Source: Pseudomonas oryzihabitans NBRC 102199
Lineage (GTDB): Bacteria; Pseudomonadota; Gammaproteobacteria; Pseudomonadales; Pseudomonadaceae
Length of the DNA stretch: 64,000 nt
Reading direction: 5' to 3'
Assembly: GCF_000730625.1 (NCBI RefSeq)
Contig: NZ_BBIT01000002.1
Span: forward strand, 806,001-870,000
This document shows, in pieces, positions 36,235 through 45,102 of the stretch. Within the stretch, counting starts at the first letter, position 1; every line of letters begins with the position of its first letter. The notes below the pieces were generated by a model that was given only the letters and a program-made list of their open reading frames with translations, was not told where the DNA came from and ran no database searches. The translations under genes and the position numbers were made by a program.

Positions 36235-37646
36235 GACGAAAGCTCCTCTTCGCTGGTGACGATGCCCAGCGGCAATGGCCGGACCGGTGCCTGGCCGCGC
36301 AGGCGGCCAACGGTTTCCACCGGCACCCCGGATTCGGCGGCGATGATCTCGGCGCCGGCCTGGGCGCAATAGCGACCCTGGCAGCGACCCATGCCGACGC
36401 GACTGAAGGCCTTGGCCCGATTGGCTTCCTGGGCACCCTTCTCGCGCACTACGGCGCGCAACTCTCCGGCGGTGATGCCCTCGCAGCGGCAGACCACCGC
36501 GGTATCCGGCAGGCTGGCCATCTGTTTCGCGGGCCAGGGAAAGGCCTCGGCCAGGCCCAGGCGAAAGCGCTCCTGCACCGTCAGCGCCTCGCGGCAGCGC
36601 TCGGCGAGGCCAGCGGGCGGGGTGCGACCGAGATCGGTCAGGACCGCGCAGGCGGCCAGTTGCCCGGCCAGCTCCGCCCCGTCGGCGCCCCGTACCCGGG
36701 CGCCATCGCCGGCGGCATAGACCCCCGGCGTGGAGGTGCGGCCGTCGGCATCCAGTTGCAGCACCCATTGGCCAGTGGCGCGCTCGAATTCGAAGGCGCA
36801 GCGGGCGAGATCGCCCAGCTGGGTCTCGGGGCGCAGGTGATAACCCAGGCCCACGGCGTCGCCCGCCACCTCCTGGCGCAGGCCACGTGCATCGGCGAAG
36901 GCCACGCCGCGCACGCCCTGTTCGGCATCGCCGAGGATCTCCAGCGGGGTGACGCCAAAGTGCAGCGGCACCCCAGCGCGCTTGAGCGAGGCCATGAGTT
37001 GCACGCCCTTCCAGGCCACGCCCGGGCGGGCCAGCAGTTTGGGCGTGGCCTGGGCGCGCAGGCGCAGCGGCGCGGTGTCGAGGACCGCGGCCACCGTGGC
37101 GCCGGCCTGCTGGTATTGGGCGGCGACCAGGTAGAGCAAGGGGCCGCTGCCCAGAAAGATCACCCGCCGGCCAATGGATACCGCCTGGGCCTTGAGGGCG
37201 ATCTGGGCGCCACCGAGGGTATAGGTGCCGGCCAGGTTCCAGCCCGGTACCGGCAGCAGGCGGTCACCGGCCCCGGTGCAGAGCACCAGGGCATCGAAGT
37301 CCAGGGTGCGCTGGCGATTGCCCTGCACCGTGTAGAGGGTGCGCTCGTGCAGGTGCCAGGCCAGGGTGTCGGGGCGGTAGTCGAGGCGTCCGCGCAAGCC
37401 GTCGAAGGTGCGGTGCAGGCTTTCGGCCTTGCCCGCCTCGCTGCCGTAGAGAGTGGCATAGGGACGCTGGAAGCCCTCGGGCTGGCGCCGATAGATCTGG
37501 CCGCCGTCGCGGCGATTCTCGTCGATCACCACCGGGATAATGCCGGCAGCCAGCAGGGTTTCCGCGCAGCGCACGCCGGCCGGACCGGCCCCGACGATGA
37601 CCACCCGCGGCGGGTTGCCGCCCCCTTTCGTTAGGCCCGATTCCAT
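36231..37646 (-). CDS. FAD/NAD(P) and [2Fe-2S] subunit (HcnB/OoxA-like)
   Basis: A 471-residue pyridine-nucleotide-disulphide-oxidoreductase-like subunit. The FAD motif VVIVGAGPAGVRCAE is near residue 15 and a second Rossmann motif (VIFLGSGPLLYLVA) near residue 165. A C-terminal BFD-like [2Fe-2S] domain has CRCEG and GRCQGRYC. This is the middle subunit of HcnABC/opine-oxidase complexes and passes electrons between the small ferredoxin-like and catalytic subunits. The ATG at 37646 overlaps the end of the small-subunit gene by 16 bases. Confidence 0.88.
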   Translation of the reverse strand: MESGLTKGGGNPPRVVIVGAGPAGVRCAETLLAAGIIPVVIDENRRDGGQIYRRQPEGFQRPYATLYGSEAGKAESLHRTFDGLRGRLDYRPDTLAWHLHERTLYTVQGNRQRTLDFDALVLCTGAGDRLLPVPGWNLAGTYTLGGAQIALKAQAVSIGRRVIFLGSGPLLYLVAAQYQQAGATVAAVLDTAPLRLRAQATPKLLARPGVAWKGVQLMASLKRAGVPLHFGVTPLEILGDAEQGVRGVAFADARGLRQEVAGDAVGLGYHLRPETQLGDLARCAFEFERATGQWVLQLDADGRTSTPGVYAAGDGARVRGADGAELAGQLAACAVLTDLGRTPPAGLAERCREALTVQERFRLGLAEAFPWPAKQMASLPDTAVVCRCEGITAGELRAVVREKGAQEANRAKAFSRVGMGRCQGRYCAQAGAEIIAAESGVPVETVGRLRGQAPVRPLPLGIVTSEEELSS

Positions 37647-37936
37647 ACCGCCTCCGGTTGCGTGGTGAGGATCTGCAGGCCTTCGCGGACCTCGGTGCCG
37701 CAGGCGCGCAGGCGCTCGCCGTCGGCGGTCCAGACCCAGCAATCCTGGCAGGCGCCCATCAGGCAGAAACCGGCGCGGCGCTCGTCGCCGAATTCCGACC
37801 GGCGCAGTGCCGGACCATTGGCCAGCAAGGCGACCATCAGGGTGTCGCCGGCCAGCGCCGTGACCGGCAGGCCATCGACGCTGAGGCTGACCTGGGGCCG
37901 GCCGGTCTCGCCGAGTCGCTGAAAGCGAGAAGTCAT
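37631..37936 (-). CDS. Small [2Fe-2S] subunit (HcnA/OoxG-like)
   Basis: A 101-residue ferredoxin-like protein. Cys ligands appear as CLMGACQDC and a later Cys in RACGTEV, the pattern of the smallest subunit of HcnABC-type amino-acid dehydrogenases. It overlaps the ABC ATPase gene (ATGA) and the HcnB-like gene, so the three subunits and the transporter are made together. Confidence 0.87.
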   Translation of the reverse strand: MTSRFQRLGETGRPQVSLSVDGLPVTALAGDTLMVALLANGPALRRSEFGDERRAGFCLMGACQDCWVWTADGERLRACGTEVREGLQILTTQPEAVWNRA

Positions 37937-39777
37937 GCGCGAACTCCTTGGGTGTGCAGCAGGGCGCCACCCTGCAGGCGCTGCAGGGTCTCGCCATCAT
38001 GATGACAGAGGATGCGGTTGCCCCCGGCGAGGGTCTGGGGCCGGGGCGGCACCCGGTCGCAACGGCCTTCGAGCCGTACCGGGCAGCGCTGCAGGAAGCT
38101 GCAGAGCCGGCCACTGGCGGGCGGCGACGAAACCAGGGGGACCGCGGTACGGATGGGTTGCTCTTCCAGCCAGCCCTGGCGCAGCGCCGGTACCGAGGCG
38201 GTGAGCAACTCGGTGTAGGGATGCAGCGGCGGATGCTGCAGCGTGGTCGGGGTGCCCAGCTCCACAGGCTGGCCGGCATAGAGCACCAGCACCTCGTCGC
38301 AGAGACTGCGGACCGTGGAGATGTCGTGGCTGATGAACAGATAGGCCAGCCCCAGCTCACGGCGCAATTCGGCGAGCAGATCGAGAATGGCGGCGCCGAC
38401 CACGGTATCCAGCGCCGAGGTGACCTCGTCGCAGAGGATCAGTTCGGGTTCGGCGGCCAGTGCCCGAGCCAGGTTGACCCGCTGCTTCTGGCCACCGGAC
38501 AACTCGCCCGGACGCCGGCTGGCGAGGCTGGCCGGCAGTTGTACCCGGTCGAGCAACTCGCGGACCTTGCGCTGGCGGGTGGCCTTGTCGAAGGCGTGAT
38601 AGGTCTCCAGCGGGCGCATGAGGATGCGCTCCACGCTGTGGGCCGGATTGAGCGCCGTGTCGGCATTCTGGTAGACCAGCTGCACCCGGCGGAACTGCTC
38701 GCGGGTGCGGCCGTCCAGACCGGGCGGCAGCCATTCGCCACCCAGGCGCACGCTGCCCTGGGCCGGCGGCAGCAGGCCGGCGATCACCCGCGCCAGGGTC
38801 GACTTGCCCGAACCGGATTCGCCGATCACGCCCAGGGCCTGGCCAGCGCCGATGCGCAGGTCGATGCCCTCCAGCACCCGGTAGCGCGGCAGGCCATCGG
38901 CGCCGATGGGGCCGTAGCCGGCCACCAGGTCCTTGACCTCCAGCACCGGGGCGGCGGTCTCCACGGTGGGCAGGCCACGTTCCGCCAGGGGTTCCGGCCG
39001 GGCCGCGGCCAACAGGCTGCGGGTGTAGGGATGGCGGGCGCTGGCCAGCAGGCGCTCGGTGCGGCGATTCTCATAGACCTCGCCGCCGTTGAGCACCAGG
39101 ATGCGGTCGGCCATCTGGGCCACCACGGCCAGGTCGTGGGAGACGTAGATGGCGGTCACGCCCCGCTCGCGCACCACCTGCTTGAAGACGCGCAGCACCT
39201 CGATCTGGGTGGTGACGTCCAGCGCCGTGGTGGGTTCGTCGAGGATCACCAGGGTCGGATCGGTGATCAGCGCCATGGCCGCCATCAGCCGCTGCAACTG
39301 GCCGCCCGAGACCTGGTGCGGATAGCGCTGGCCGATGTGCTCGGGATCCGGCAGCGCCAGCTCCTTGAACAGCTGCAGCGCCCGCGCCTCGGCTTCCCGA
39401 CGCGTCAGGACGCCATGGATCAGCGCGCTTTCGATGATCTGCTCCATCAGCCGCCGCGACGGATTGAAGGCCGCCGCCGCGCTCTGGGCGATGTAGGCCA
39501 CGGTGCGGCCACGCAGCCGGCGCAGGCCCGCGGCGTCCAGCTCCAGCACCTGGGTATCGCCGACGCGGATAGAGCCGCCGGCCAGTCGGCAGCCGGCGCG
39601 GGCATAGCCGAGCAGCGACAGGGCGATGGTGGTCTTGCCCGAGCCGGATTCTCCGATCAGCGCCAGCACCTCGCCCTTGGCCAGGTTGAAGCCGACGTCC
39701 TTGACGATGGTGGTTTCGCTGCCGTCTTCGCCCTGGGCGACCACGCGCAGGTCTTTGACTTCTACCAGCAATTCCAT
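37933..39777 (-). CDS. Oligopeptide-type ABC transporter, fused double ATPase (DppD-DppF)
   Basis: A 614-residue protein with two ABC domains. The first has Walker A GESGSGKTT near residue 42, signature VSGGQLQR and Walker B LVILDEP. The second has GESGSGKST near residue 330, LSGGQKQR and ILCDEV; its Walker B ends in E-V rather than E-P. The C-terminal Cys-rich CSFLQRCPVRLEGRCDRVPP is the oligopeptide-ATPase tail that binds an Fe-S cluster in some members. It powers import by the two permeases and binding protein encoded just upstream. Confidence 0.9.
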   Translation of the reverse strand: MELLVEVKDLRVVAQGEDGSETTIVKDVGFNLAKGEVLALIGESGSGKTTIALSLLGYARAGCRLAGGSIRVGDTQVLELDAAGLRRLRGRTVAYIAQSAAAAFNPSRRLMEQIIESALIHGVLTRREAEARALQLFKELALPDPEHIGQRYPHQVSGGQLQRLMAAMALITDPTLVILDEPTTALDVTTQIEVLRVFKQVVRERGVTAIYVSHDLAVVAQMADRILVLNGGEVYENRRTERLLASARHPYTRSLLAAARPEPLAERGLPTVETAAPVLEVKDLVAGYGPIGADGLPRYRVLEGIDLRIGAGQALGVIGESGSGKSTLARVIAGLLPPAQGSVRLGGEWLPPGLDGRTREQFRRVQLVYQNADTALNPAHSVERILMRPLETYHAFDKATRQRKVRELLDRVQLPASLASRRPGELSGGQKQRVNLARALAAEPELILCDEVTSALDTVVGAAILDLLAELRRELGLAYLFISHDISTVRSLCDEVLVLYAGQPVELGTPTTLQHPPLHPYTELLTASVPALRQGWLEEQPIRTAVPLVSSPPASGRLCSFLQRCPVRLEGRCDRVPPRPQTLAGGNRILCHHDGETLQRLQGGALLHTQGVRA

Positions 39778-39778
39778 C

Positions 39779-40681
39779 TCAGCGCCCTCCCCGGCGCCGC
39801 GCGCCGAACCGGTCGATGAGCAGGTTGACGCCCACGGTCAGGGTGCCGATGGCCAGCGCCGGCATCAGCACCGCCGGGGCACCGTCGGCCAGCCCGCCAA
39901 TGTTTTCCCGCACCAGGGAGCCGAGGTCGGCGTTCGGCGGTTGCACGCCGAGGCCGAGAAAGCTCATGCCGCTGAGCAGCAGCACGATGTAGACGAATCT
40001 CAGGCCCAGGTCGGTCAGCAGCGGCAGGCGCATGTTGGGCAGCATCTCGCGCAGGGCGATGTACAGCCGGCCTTCGCCACGGGTGCGGGCAACCTGGACG
40101 TACTCCAGCTCGGTGAGATTCATCGCCAGGCTGCGGGCGATGCGATAGCAGCCGGGGGCATAGCCCACCACCGCCATGACGATCAGCAGTGGCACCGAGG
40201 AGCCGAAGGCCGAGACCATCACCAGCGCCAGCATCTTGCTCGGCAGCGAGATCAGCGCATCGATCAGCCGCGACAGCGGCTCGTCCACCCAGCGTCCGGA
40301 CAGCGCCGCCAGCAGACCGAGGCCGGTACCCAGGACGCAGGCCAGCACCGCCGCCACCAGCGCCAGCCCCACGGTGAAGCGGGCGCCGTCGAGGATGCGA
40401 CTGAGCACGTCGCGGCCCAGGTAGTCGGTGCCCAGCAGGTGCGCAGGGCTATAGCTGGCCAGCACCGCGCTGTCGCCCAGGGCGCCCGGGTCATAGGGCG
40501 CCAGCCAGACGCCGAACAGGGCGATGAACAGCCAGAAGGCCACCAGGACGCCGCCGATGATGCCGGTCAGGGACCAGCGGGTGCGCCGACGGGTCCGCGG
40601 CGGTGACAGCTGGGCGTCGAGCGTCTTGCCATCCACCGGCACGACGGACGCGGCACGTACGGGAATCACGGGTCGGGTCAT
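39779..40681 (-). CDS. Oligopeptide-type ABC transporter permease (DppC-like)
   Basis: A 300-residue inner-membrane permease with six hydrophobic segments, an N-terminal cytoplasmic extension, the HLLGTDYLGRDVLSR motif of DppC/OppC proteins and an EAA loop (VQVARTRGEGRLYIALRE). The ATG at 40681 overlaps the stop of the DppB-like gene. One base separates it from the ATPase gene. Confidence 0.9.
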   Translation of the reverse strand: MTRPVIPVRAASVVPVDGKTLDAQLSPPRTRRRTRWSLTGIIGGVLVAFWLFIALFGVWLAPYDPGALGDSAVLASYSPAHLLGTDYLGRDVLSRILDGARFTVGLALVAAVLACVLGTGLGLLAALSGRWVDEPLSRLIDALISLPSKMLALVMVSAFGSSVPLLIVMAVVGYAPGCYRIARSLAMNLTELEYVQVARTRGEGRLYIALREMLPNMRLPLLTDLGLRFVYIVLLLSGMSFLGLGVQPPNADLGSLVRENIGGLADGAPAVLMPALAIGTLTVGVNLLIDRFGARRRGGR

Positions 40682-41640
40682 AGCGTTCTCAGCCTCGGAT
40701 TGGACAGGATGGCGCAGAGATCCGCCAGGGTCATGAGCACCAGGTAGGCGCAGCAGAACAGCATGGCGCAGGCCTGGATCAGCGGCAGGTCGCGACTGGC
40801 GACGCCGTCCACCATCAGCTGGGCGATGCCCGGGTAGTTGAAGATGGTCTCGACGATCACCACCCCGCCCATCAGGTAGGAAAGACTCAGGGCGATGGAA
40901 TTGGCGATGGGCCCCACCGCATTGGGCAAGGCATGGCGCAGGACGGCGCGCACCGGACCGACGCCCTTGAGCCGGGCCATCTCCACATAGGGACTCTGCA
41001 GTTGCTCCACCAGGGCGGCGCGGGTCATCCGCGCCATCTGCGCGACGATCACGCAGCACAGGGTGCCCACCGGCAGCGCATAGGCGCGCAGGAAGTCCAG
41101 GGGGCCGTCGATGTCATGGGCGAAGGTCAGCGCCGAGGTCCACTGCAGGTGCACGGCGAAGACCAGCACTGCCAGGGTCGCCACCAGGAATTCCGGCACC
41201 GCGACGATGCCCAGGGTAAAGACGTTGAGGGCGCGGTCCAGGCGACCGCCGGCGTTCATCGCCGAGACGATGCCCAGGCCCAGCGCCAGGGGTACCGACA
41301 CCAGGGCGGTGACCCCGGCCAGCATCAGGGAGCCGCCCAGTCGATCGCCGATCATGGTGGAGATGGGCATCTGGCTGGCCAGCGACTGGCCGAGATCACC
41401 GTGCAGGAGGCCGCTCAGCCAGTGGACGTAGCGCAGCAGCGCCGGCTGGTCGAGGCCCATCTGGGCCCGCAGCGCGGCGACCTGCTCGGGTAGCGCGAAC
41501 TGGCCCAGCGCCTGCTGCGCGGCATCGCCCGGCAACAGCGCGGAGACGAAGAACACCAGCAACGAGACGATGAGCAGGGTCAGCAACCCGCCCCCGAGGC
41601 GTCTGGCGATGAGGGAAAAGACGGAAAGGTCCAAAGCCAC
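40678..41640 (-). CDS. Oligopeptide-type ABC transporter permease (DppB-like)
   Basis: A 320-residue DppB/OppB-type permease. The first membrane segment (LLTLLIVSLLVFFVSALLPGD) leads to a periplasmic region (LPEQVAALRAQMGLDQP), then five more segments and an EAA-type loop (VEMARLKGVGPVRAVLRHAL). It pairs with the DppC-like permease. It is 65 bases downstream of the binding-protein gene. Confidence 0.9.
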   Translation of the reverse strand: MALDLSVFSLIARRLGGGLLTLLIVSLLVFFVSALLPGDAAQQALGQFALPEQVAALRAQMGLDQPALLRYVHWLSGLLHGDLGQSLASQMPISTMIGDRLGGSLMLAGVTALVSVPLALGLGIVSAMNAGGRLDRALNVFTLGIVAVPEFLVATLAVLVFAVHLQWTSALTFAHDIDGPLDFLRAYALPVGTLCCVIVAQMARMTRAALVEQLQSPYVEMARLKGVGPVRAVLRHALPNAVGPIANSIALSLSYLMGGVVIVETIFNYPGIAQLMVDGVASRDLPLIQACAMLFCCAYLVLMTLADLCAILSNPRLRTL

Positions 41641-41705
41641 CTCCTGCTTGAGCGTGGAGCGGCGAGCCGGTCGCTGAGGAGCGACTCGCCGTGAGGCAAC
41701 GAGCG

Positions 41706-43343
41706 TCAGGCCTCCAGCCAGACGTGCTCGGCGAACATGTAACCCATGAAGCCACCGATGGGGATGATTCCGTAGCCACCGAGCTTGGGCGAATGGGCAT
41801 CGATGGAGCTGGTGAAGATCGGCAGGCCGATGCCGCTGTGCTGGTGGATCAGCAGCTGCATGTCGGCGTACATCTGCTTGCGCTTGGCGACATCCGTCTC
41901 GCCGCGGGAGGCCACCAGCAACTGGTCGAACTGTTCGTTCTTCCAGCCGGATTCGTTCCAGGGCGCATCGGACTTGAAGAATTGCGACAGCAGGATGTTG
42001 GCGGTGGGCCGGGCGTTGATGTTGCCGAAGCCCAGCGGGTCCTTCATCCAGTGGTTGTCCCAGTAGCCGTCGGCGCTGACCCGATTGACCATCAGGTTGA
42101 GGCCGGCCTGGCGCGCCGACTGCTGCAGCACCAGGGCCATCTCGTTAGCGTTGTCGGCGGCGGTGGAGGTCACCAGTGGCATCCGCGCGCCGGCGATGCC
42201 GGCCTTCTGGAAGAGAAACTTGGCCTTGTCCGGATCGTAGGGCCGCTGGGGCAGATCCGCCGCGTAATAGGGTGTGCCCGGCATGATCGGCTGGTCGTTG
42301 CCGATGGTGCCGTAGCCGAGGAACACCGACTTGAGGATCTGCTCGCGGTCGAACAGCAGCTTCATGCCCTCGACCACGTTGGGATCGTTGAACGGCCGGT
42401 TGGGAATGCGCATGATCAGGTCGGTGTAGCCACCCGAGGTGTTGGCCACCACCTTGAGCTTGCCGCTCTGCTTGAGACGTTCGGCGGAGCGCGGATCCAC
42501 CGACACGGTGAGCTGGACGTCGCCGGCCAGCAGGGCGTTGACCCGCGAGGGCTCGTCGCCGATGCCGATCAGCTCGATCTCGTCCAGATAGGGCTTGCCG
42601 GACTTCCAGTAGTTTTCGTTGCGCACGCCCACGGTGCGCACGCCCGGCTTGAATTCCTTGACCTTGAAGGGCCCGGTGCCGTTGGCGGTGGAGAAATCCT
42701 TGGTGCCGTCGGCGATGATCAGGAACGGCGAGATGGCCAGCACCGCGGGCAGCTCGGAGTTCGGCGACACCAGGCGGATGCGCACCTCGTCGGGGGCCAC
42801 CGCGGTGACCTCGGCGAACTGGTCGGCCAGGGCCTTGACCTTGGAACCCACCGCCGGGTCCTTGTGGCGCAACAGCGAGTAGACGACGTCGGCGCTGTCG
42901 AAGGTCTTGCCGTTGTGGAATTGCACACCCTGGCGCAGCTTGATCGTCCAGGTCAGGGCGTCCTGGGTATCGAAACTGGTGGCCAGCGCCATCTGGGGTT
43001 CGAGGTGGCTGTCGAAGACGGTCAGGCCGTTGTAGAAGAAGTATTGCCGGGCATAGTCGCCCGAGAAAGCGCCGCGGGCCGGATCGAGCGTATCGGCGGT
43101 GGACGACCCGGCCGCTGCGGCGCGCACCCGACCGCCACGGCGCGGGGTGCCGGTGACCGCATCTTCTGCGGCGAACGCCTGGCCGTCACGGCCGAGCAGA
43201 CCACCCACCCCGGTCGCCAGCAACCCGGCGGCGCCCAGCAGGCGCAGCGCATCGCGCCGCGACAGCCCCCGATGCAGGGCCTCGAAGGCCCGAACGCTTT
43301 CAGCAGCTCCTATCAGGGGACTTCCAGTCTTTTTCTCGGTCAT
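41706..43343 (-). CDS. Oligopeptide-type ABC transporter binding protein, Tat signal
   Basis: A 545-residue SBP_bac_5 (DppA/OppA-type) protein. The N-terminus has a twin-arginine motif in LSRRDALRLLGAAGLLA, so it probably folds before export. TSFDTQDALTWTIKLRQGVQFHNGKTFDSADV is split across residues 85-125 as in the family. The ATG at 43343 was chosen over a start at 43400 because MTEKK begins the Tat leader. This is the first gene of the eight-gene operon and has a conserved promoter module at 43441-43535. Confidence 0.9.
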   Translation of the reverse strand: MTEKKTGSPLIGAAESVRAFEALHRGLSRRDALRLLGAAGLLATGVGGLLGRDGQAFAAEDAVTGTPRRGGRVRAAAAGSSTADTLDPARGAFSGDYARQYFFYNGLTVFDSHLEPQMALATSFDTQDALTWTIKLRQGVQFHNGKTFDSADVVYSLLRHKDPAVGSKVKALADQFAEVTAVAPDEVRIRLVSPNSELPAVLAISPFLIIADGTKDFSTANGTGPFKVKEFKPGVRTVGVRNENYWKSGKPYLDEIELIGIGDEPSRVNALLAGDVQLTVSVDPRSAERLKQSGKLKVVANTSGGYTDLIMRIPNRPFNDPNVVEGMKLLFDREQILKSVFLGYGTIGNDQPIMPGTPYYAADLPQRPYDPDKAKFLFQKAGIAGARMPLVTSTAADNANEMALVLQQSARQAGLNLMVNRVSADGYWDNHWMKDPLGFGNINARPTANILLSQFFKSDAPWNESGWKNEQFDQLLVASRGETDVAKRKQMYADMQLLIHQHSGIGLPIFTSSIDAHSPKLGGYGIIPIGGFMGYMFAEHVWLEA

Positions 43344-43440
43344 GTCGGCTCGCTCGTTGGGGGCTCGGTCACCAGTCCGTACACCCCTCCCCGGGCGCAC
43401 GGCGCTGTCCTCTTGGCCGCCTTGTCATGCGGCCTGGTTC

Positions 43441-43535
43441 ATTACAGCACCGGCCCCTCGCCGATTACCGTCGAATTGCCCCTGCGGCGAGACAGAAAAG
43501 ACCGTTTTGACCAAGCCGCTCAGCATTGTTTGCGG
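43441..43535 (-). promoter_or_regulatory. Shared promoter module, copy A
   Basis: Three blocks match copy B (45840-45934) at identical spacing: ATTACAGCACCGGC at +0, AGACAGAAAA-N2-CCGTTTT at +49 and CAGCATTGTTTGCGG at +80. On the minus strand the first block reads TGCTGTAAT, an extended -10, and the other two would fall near -65 and -95, as for activator sites. It lies 98-192 bases upstream of the binding-protein start. The remaining gap from 43344 to 43782 holds the terminator at 43721-43769 and no gene that I can support. Confidence 0.75.
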
Positions 43536-43720
43536 TGTGCGTCGCGACGGCGCATCAGGGCCCGCCATGCCCGTCTTTGGCGCGCTGGCGCGGCGTTTCG
43601 CTTGGGGTGGCGGAGCGCGGTGCGGACCGCGACGGGAGACTGGATGGCTGCGAAAAACCTGCGGTGGCAGCAGGTTCTGCGCAGCGCCGCCGGTTTGCGC
43701 CCGCCGGGCTGCGGAAACGC

Positions 43721-43769
43721 AAAACCGCCCGCGCGGGCACTACGCGTGGCAGGACCCGGGCGGGCGGTT
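43721..43769 (-). terminator. Rho-independent terminator of the HAD-oxidase operon
   Basis: On the minus strand, downstream of the oxidase stop at 43783, AACCGCCCG pairs with CGGGCGGTT (43723-43731 with 43761-43769) in a long GC-rich hairpin followed by TTTTGCGTTT. Confidence 0.8.
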
Positions 43770-43782
43770 GCGGGAGCGACGG

Positions 43783-45075
43783 CTAGTGCAGGCGATCCTG
43801 GACCCGGTAATACAGCCCTACCAGCGGCAGGAACCACGGCTTGCCGAAATGCCCGGGAATGGCCGGCCAGTCCAGTACCCGCCAGGGATTGGCCTGGCTG
43901 CGGCCCTCCAGCACCTCGGCCATCACCCGGCCCATGTGCACCGACATCTGCACCCCGTGGCCGCTGTAGCCCATGGCGTAGAACAGGCCATCCTGCTCGC
44001 CGGCGCGGGGCAGACGGTCGGCGGTCATGTCCACCAGGCCGCCCCAGCAATAGTCGATGGGCGTCTGGGCCAGGCTGGGAAACAGCTGGCCCAGGGCGTT
44101 GCGCAGCACGGCGCCGCTCTTGGCGTCCTGGCGCGGATCGGACAGGGCGAAACGCGCCCGCCCTCCAAAGATCAGCCGGTGATCCGGCGTGGTGCGGAAA
44201 TAGTTGCCGATGATGCGGCTGGTGACATAGGTGCGCCGATTGGGCAGCAGTTCGTCCAGCTGCGCCTTGGGCAGCGGCGCCGTGGCAATGATGAAGCTGC
44301 CCACCGAGGCGATGCGGCGGCGAAACCACTGGAAGGGGCCGACGCTGGCGTTGCCCGTGGCCACCAGCACCTGGCGGGCGCGCAACTCGCCCTTGGCGCT
44401 GATCACCCGAAAGCTGCCATCGGGCAGGCGCTGCAGATCGCTCACCGCCGCGCCCTCGTATACCTGGGCGCCCCGTCGCACCGCCGCATCGGCCAGCCCT
44501 ACGCCGAAGCGCCCCATGTGCATCTGGGCACCGTTGTGCTGCAGCAGCCCCCCATGGAAATCATCTGACGCCACCTCGACCCGCACCTGGGCCGCGCTGA
44601 GCAATTCGACCTGCGGATCCACCTCCTGGCGGATCAGTTCGCAGGTACGCGCGAGGTTGTCGTAGTGCTGCGGCTTGGCCGCCAGTTTGAGCTTGCCGGC
44701 CTTGTGGAAGTCGCAGGCGATGCCTTCTTCGGCGATCACCGCCTCCACGCTGGCCACCGCATCGGCATAGGCCTGGTAGAAGGCCCGGGCTTTTTCGGCG
44801 CCCAGGCTGGCGTGCAGGGCCGCGTAGTCCTGGGCGACGCCGGTGTTGCAGTGGCCGCCGTTGCGCCCGGAGGCTTCGCCGATCACCCGACCGGCCTCCA
44901 GCACCGCCACGCTGGCACCGCGCCGGCGCAGGGCGACGGCCGCGGAGAGCCCGGTGAAGCCGCCGCCGATGATGGCGACATCCACCTCGCCCGCCACCGG
45001 CCCCGGGGTGGCCCCGGTAAAGCCCGGCGCGGTCGCGAGCCAGTAGGAATCGGACGATGCTGGGCCAAGACTCAT
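43783..45075 (-). CDS. PuuB-like FAD-dependent amine/amino-acid oxidoreductase
   Basis: A 430-residue DAO-family flavoprotein. The FAD motif VAIIGGGFTGLSAAVALRRRG is near residue 33, EASGRNGGHCNTG follows near residue 67 as in gamma-glutamylputrescine oxidases, and GYSGHGVQMSVHMG is near the C-terminus. PuuB-type enzymes oxidise substituted amines to an aldehyde and ammonia. No glutamyl-polyamine synthetase gene is in the window, so classical Puu degradation is not supported. It is the second gene of a two-gene operon with a type II HAD protein. Confidence 0.86.
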   Translation of the reverse strand: MSLGPASSDSYWLATAPGFTGATPGPVAGEVDVAIIGGGFTGLSAAVALRRRGASVAVLEAGRVIGEASGRNGGHCNTGVAQDYAALHASLGAEKARAFYQAYADAVASVEAVIAEEGIACDFHKAGKLKLAAKPQHYDNLARTCELIRQEVDPQVELLSAAQVRVEVASDDFHGGLLQHNGAQMHMGRFGVGLADAAVRRGAQVYEGAAVSDLQRLPDGSFRVISAKGELRARQVLVATGNASVGPFQWFRRRIASVGSFIIATAPLPKAQLDELLPNRRTYVTSRIIGNYFRTTPDHRLIFGGRARFALSDPRQDAKSGAVLRNALGQLFPSLAQTPIDYCWGGLVDMTADRLPRAGEQDGLFYAMGYSGHGVQMSVHMGRVMAEVLEGRSQANPWRVLDWPAIPGHFGKPWFLPLVGLYYRVQDRLH

Positions 45076-45102
45076 GGGCAGGCGCTCCGGCAGCTCAGGG
45101 GG

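Noticed and set aside
35077-37936. Hydrogen cyanide synthase genes hcnABC
   Set aside because: The subunits are HcnABC-like, but the operon includes an oligopeptide-type importer and a deacylase, and order is reversed in context. Opine- or amino-acid-dehydrogenase homologues look the same, so cyanide synthesis is not claimed.
43783-45075. Putrescine (Puu) pathway marker puuB
   Set aside because: No glutamyl-polyamine synthetase, gamma-glutamyl hydrolase or Puu transporter is present, so only a PuuB-like oxidase is called.
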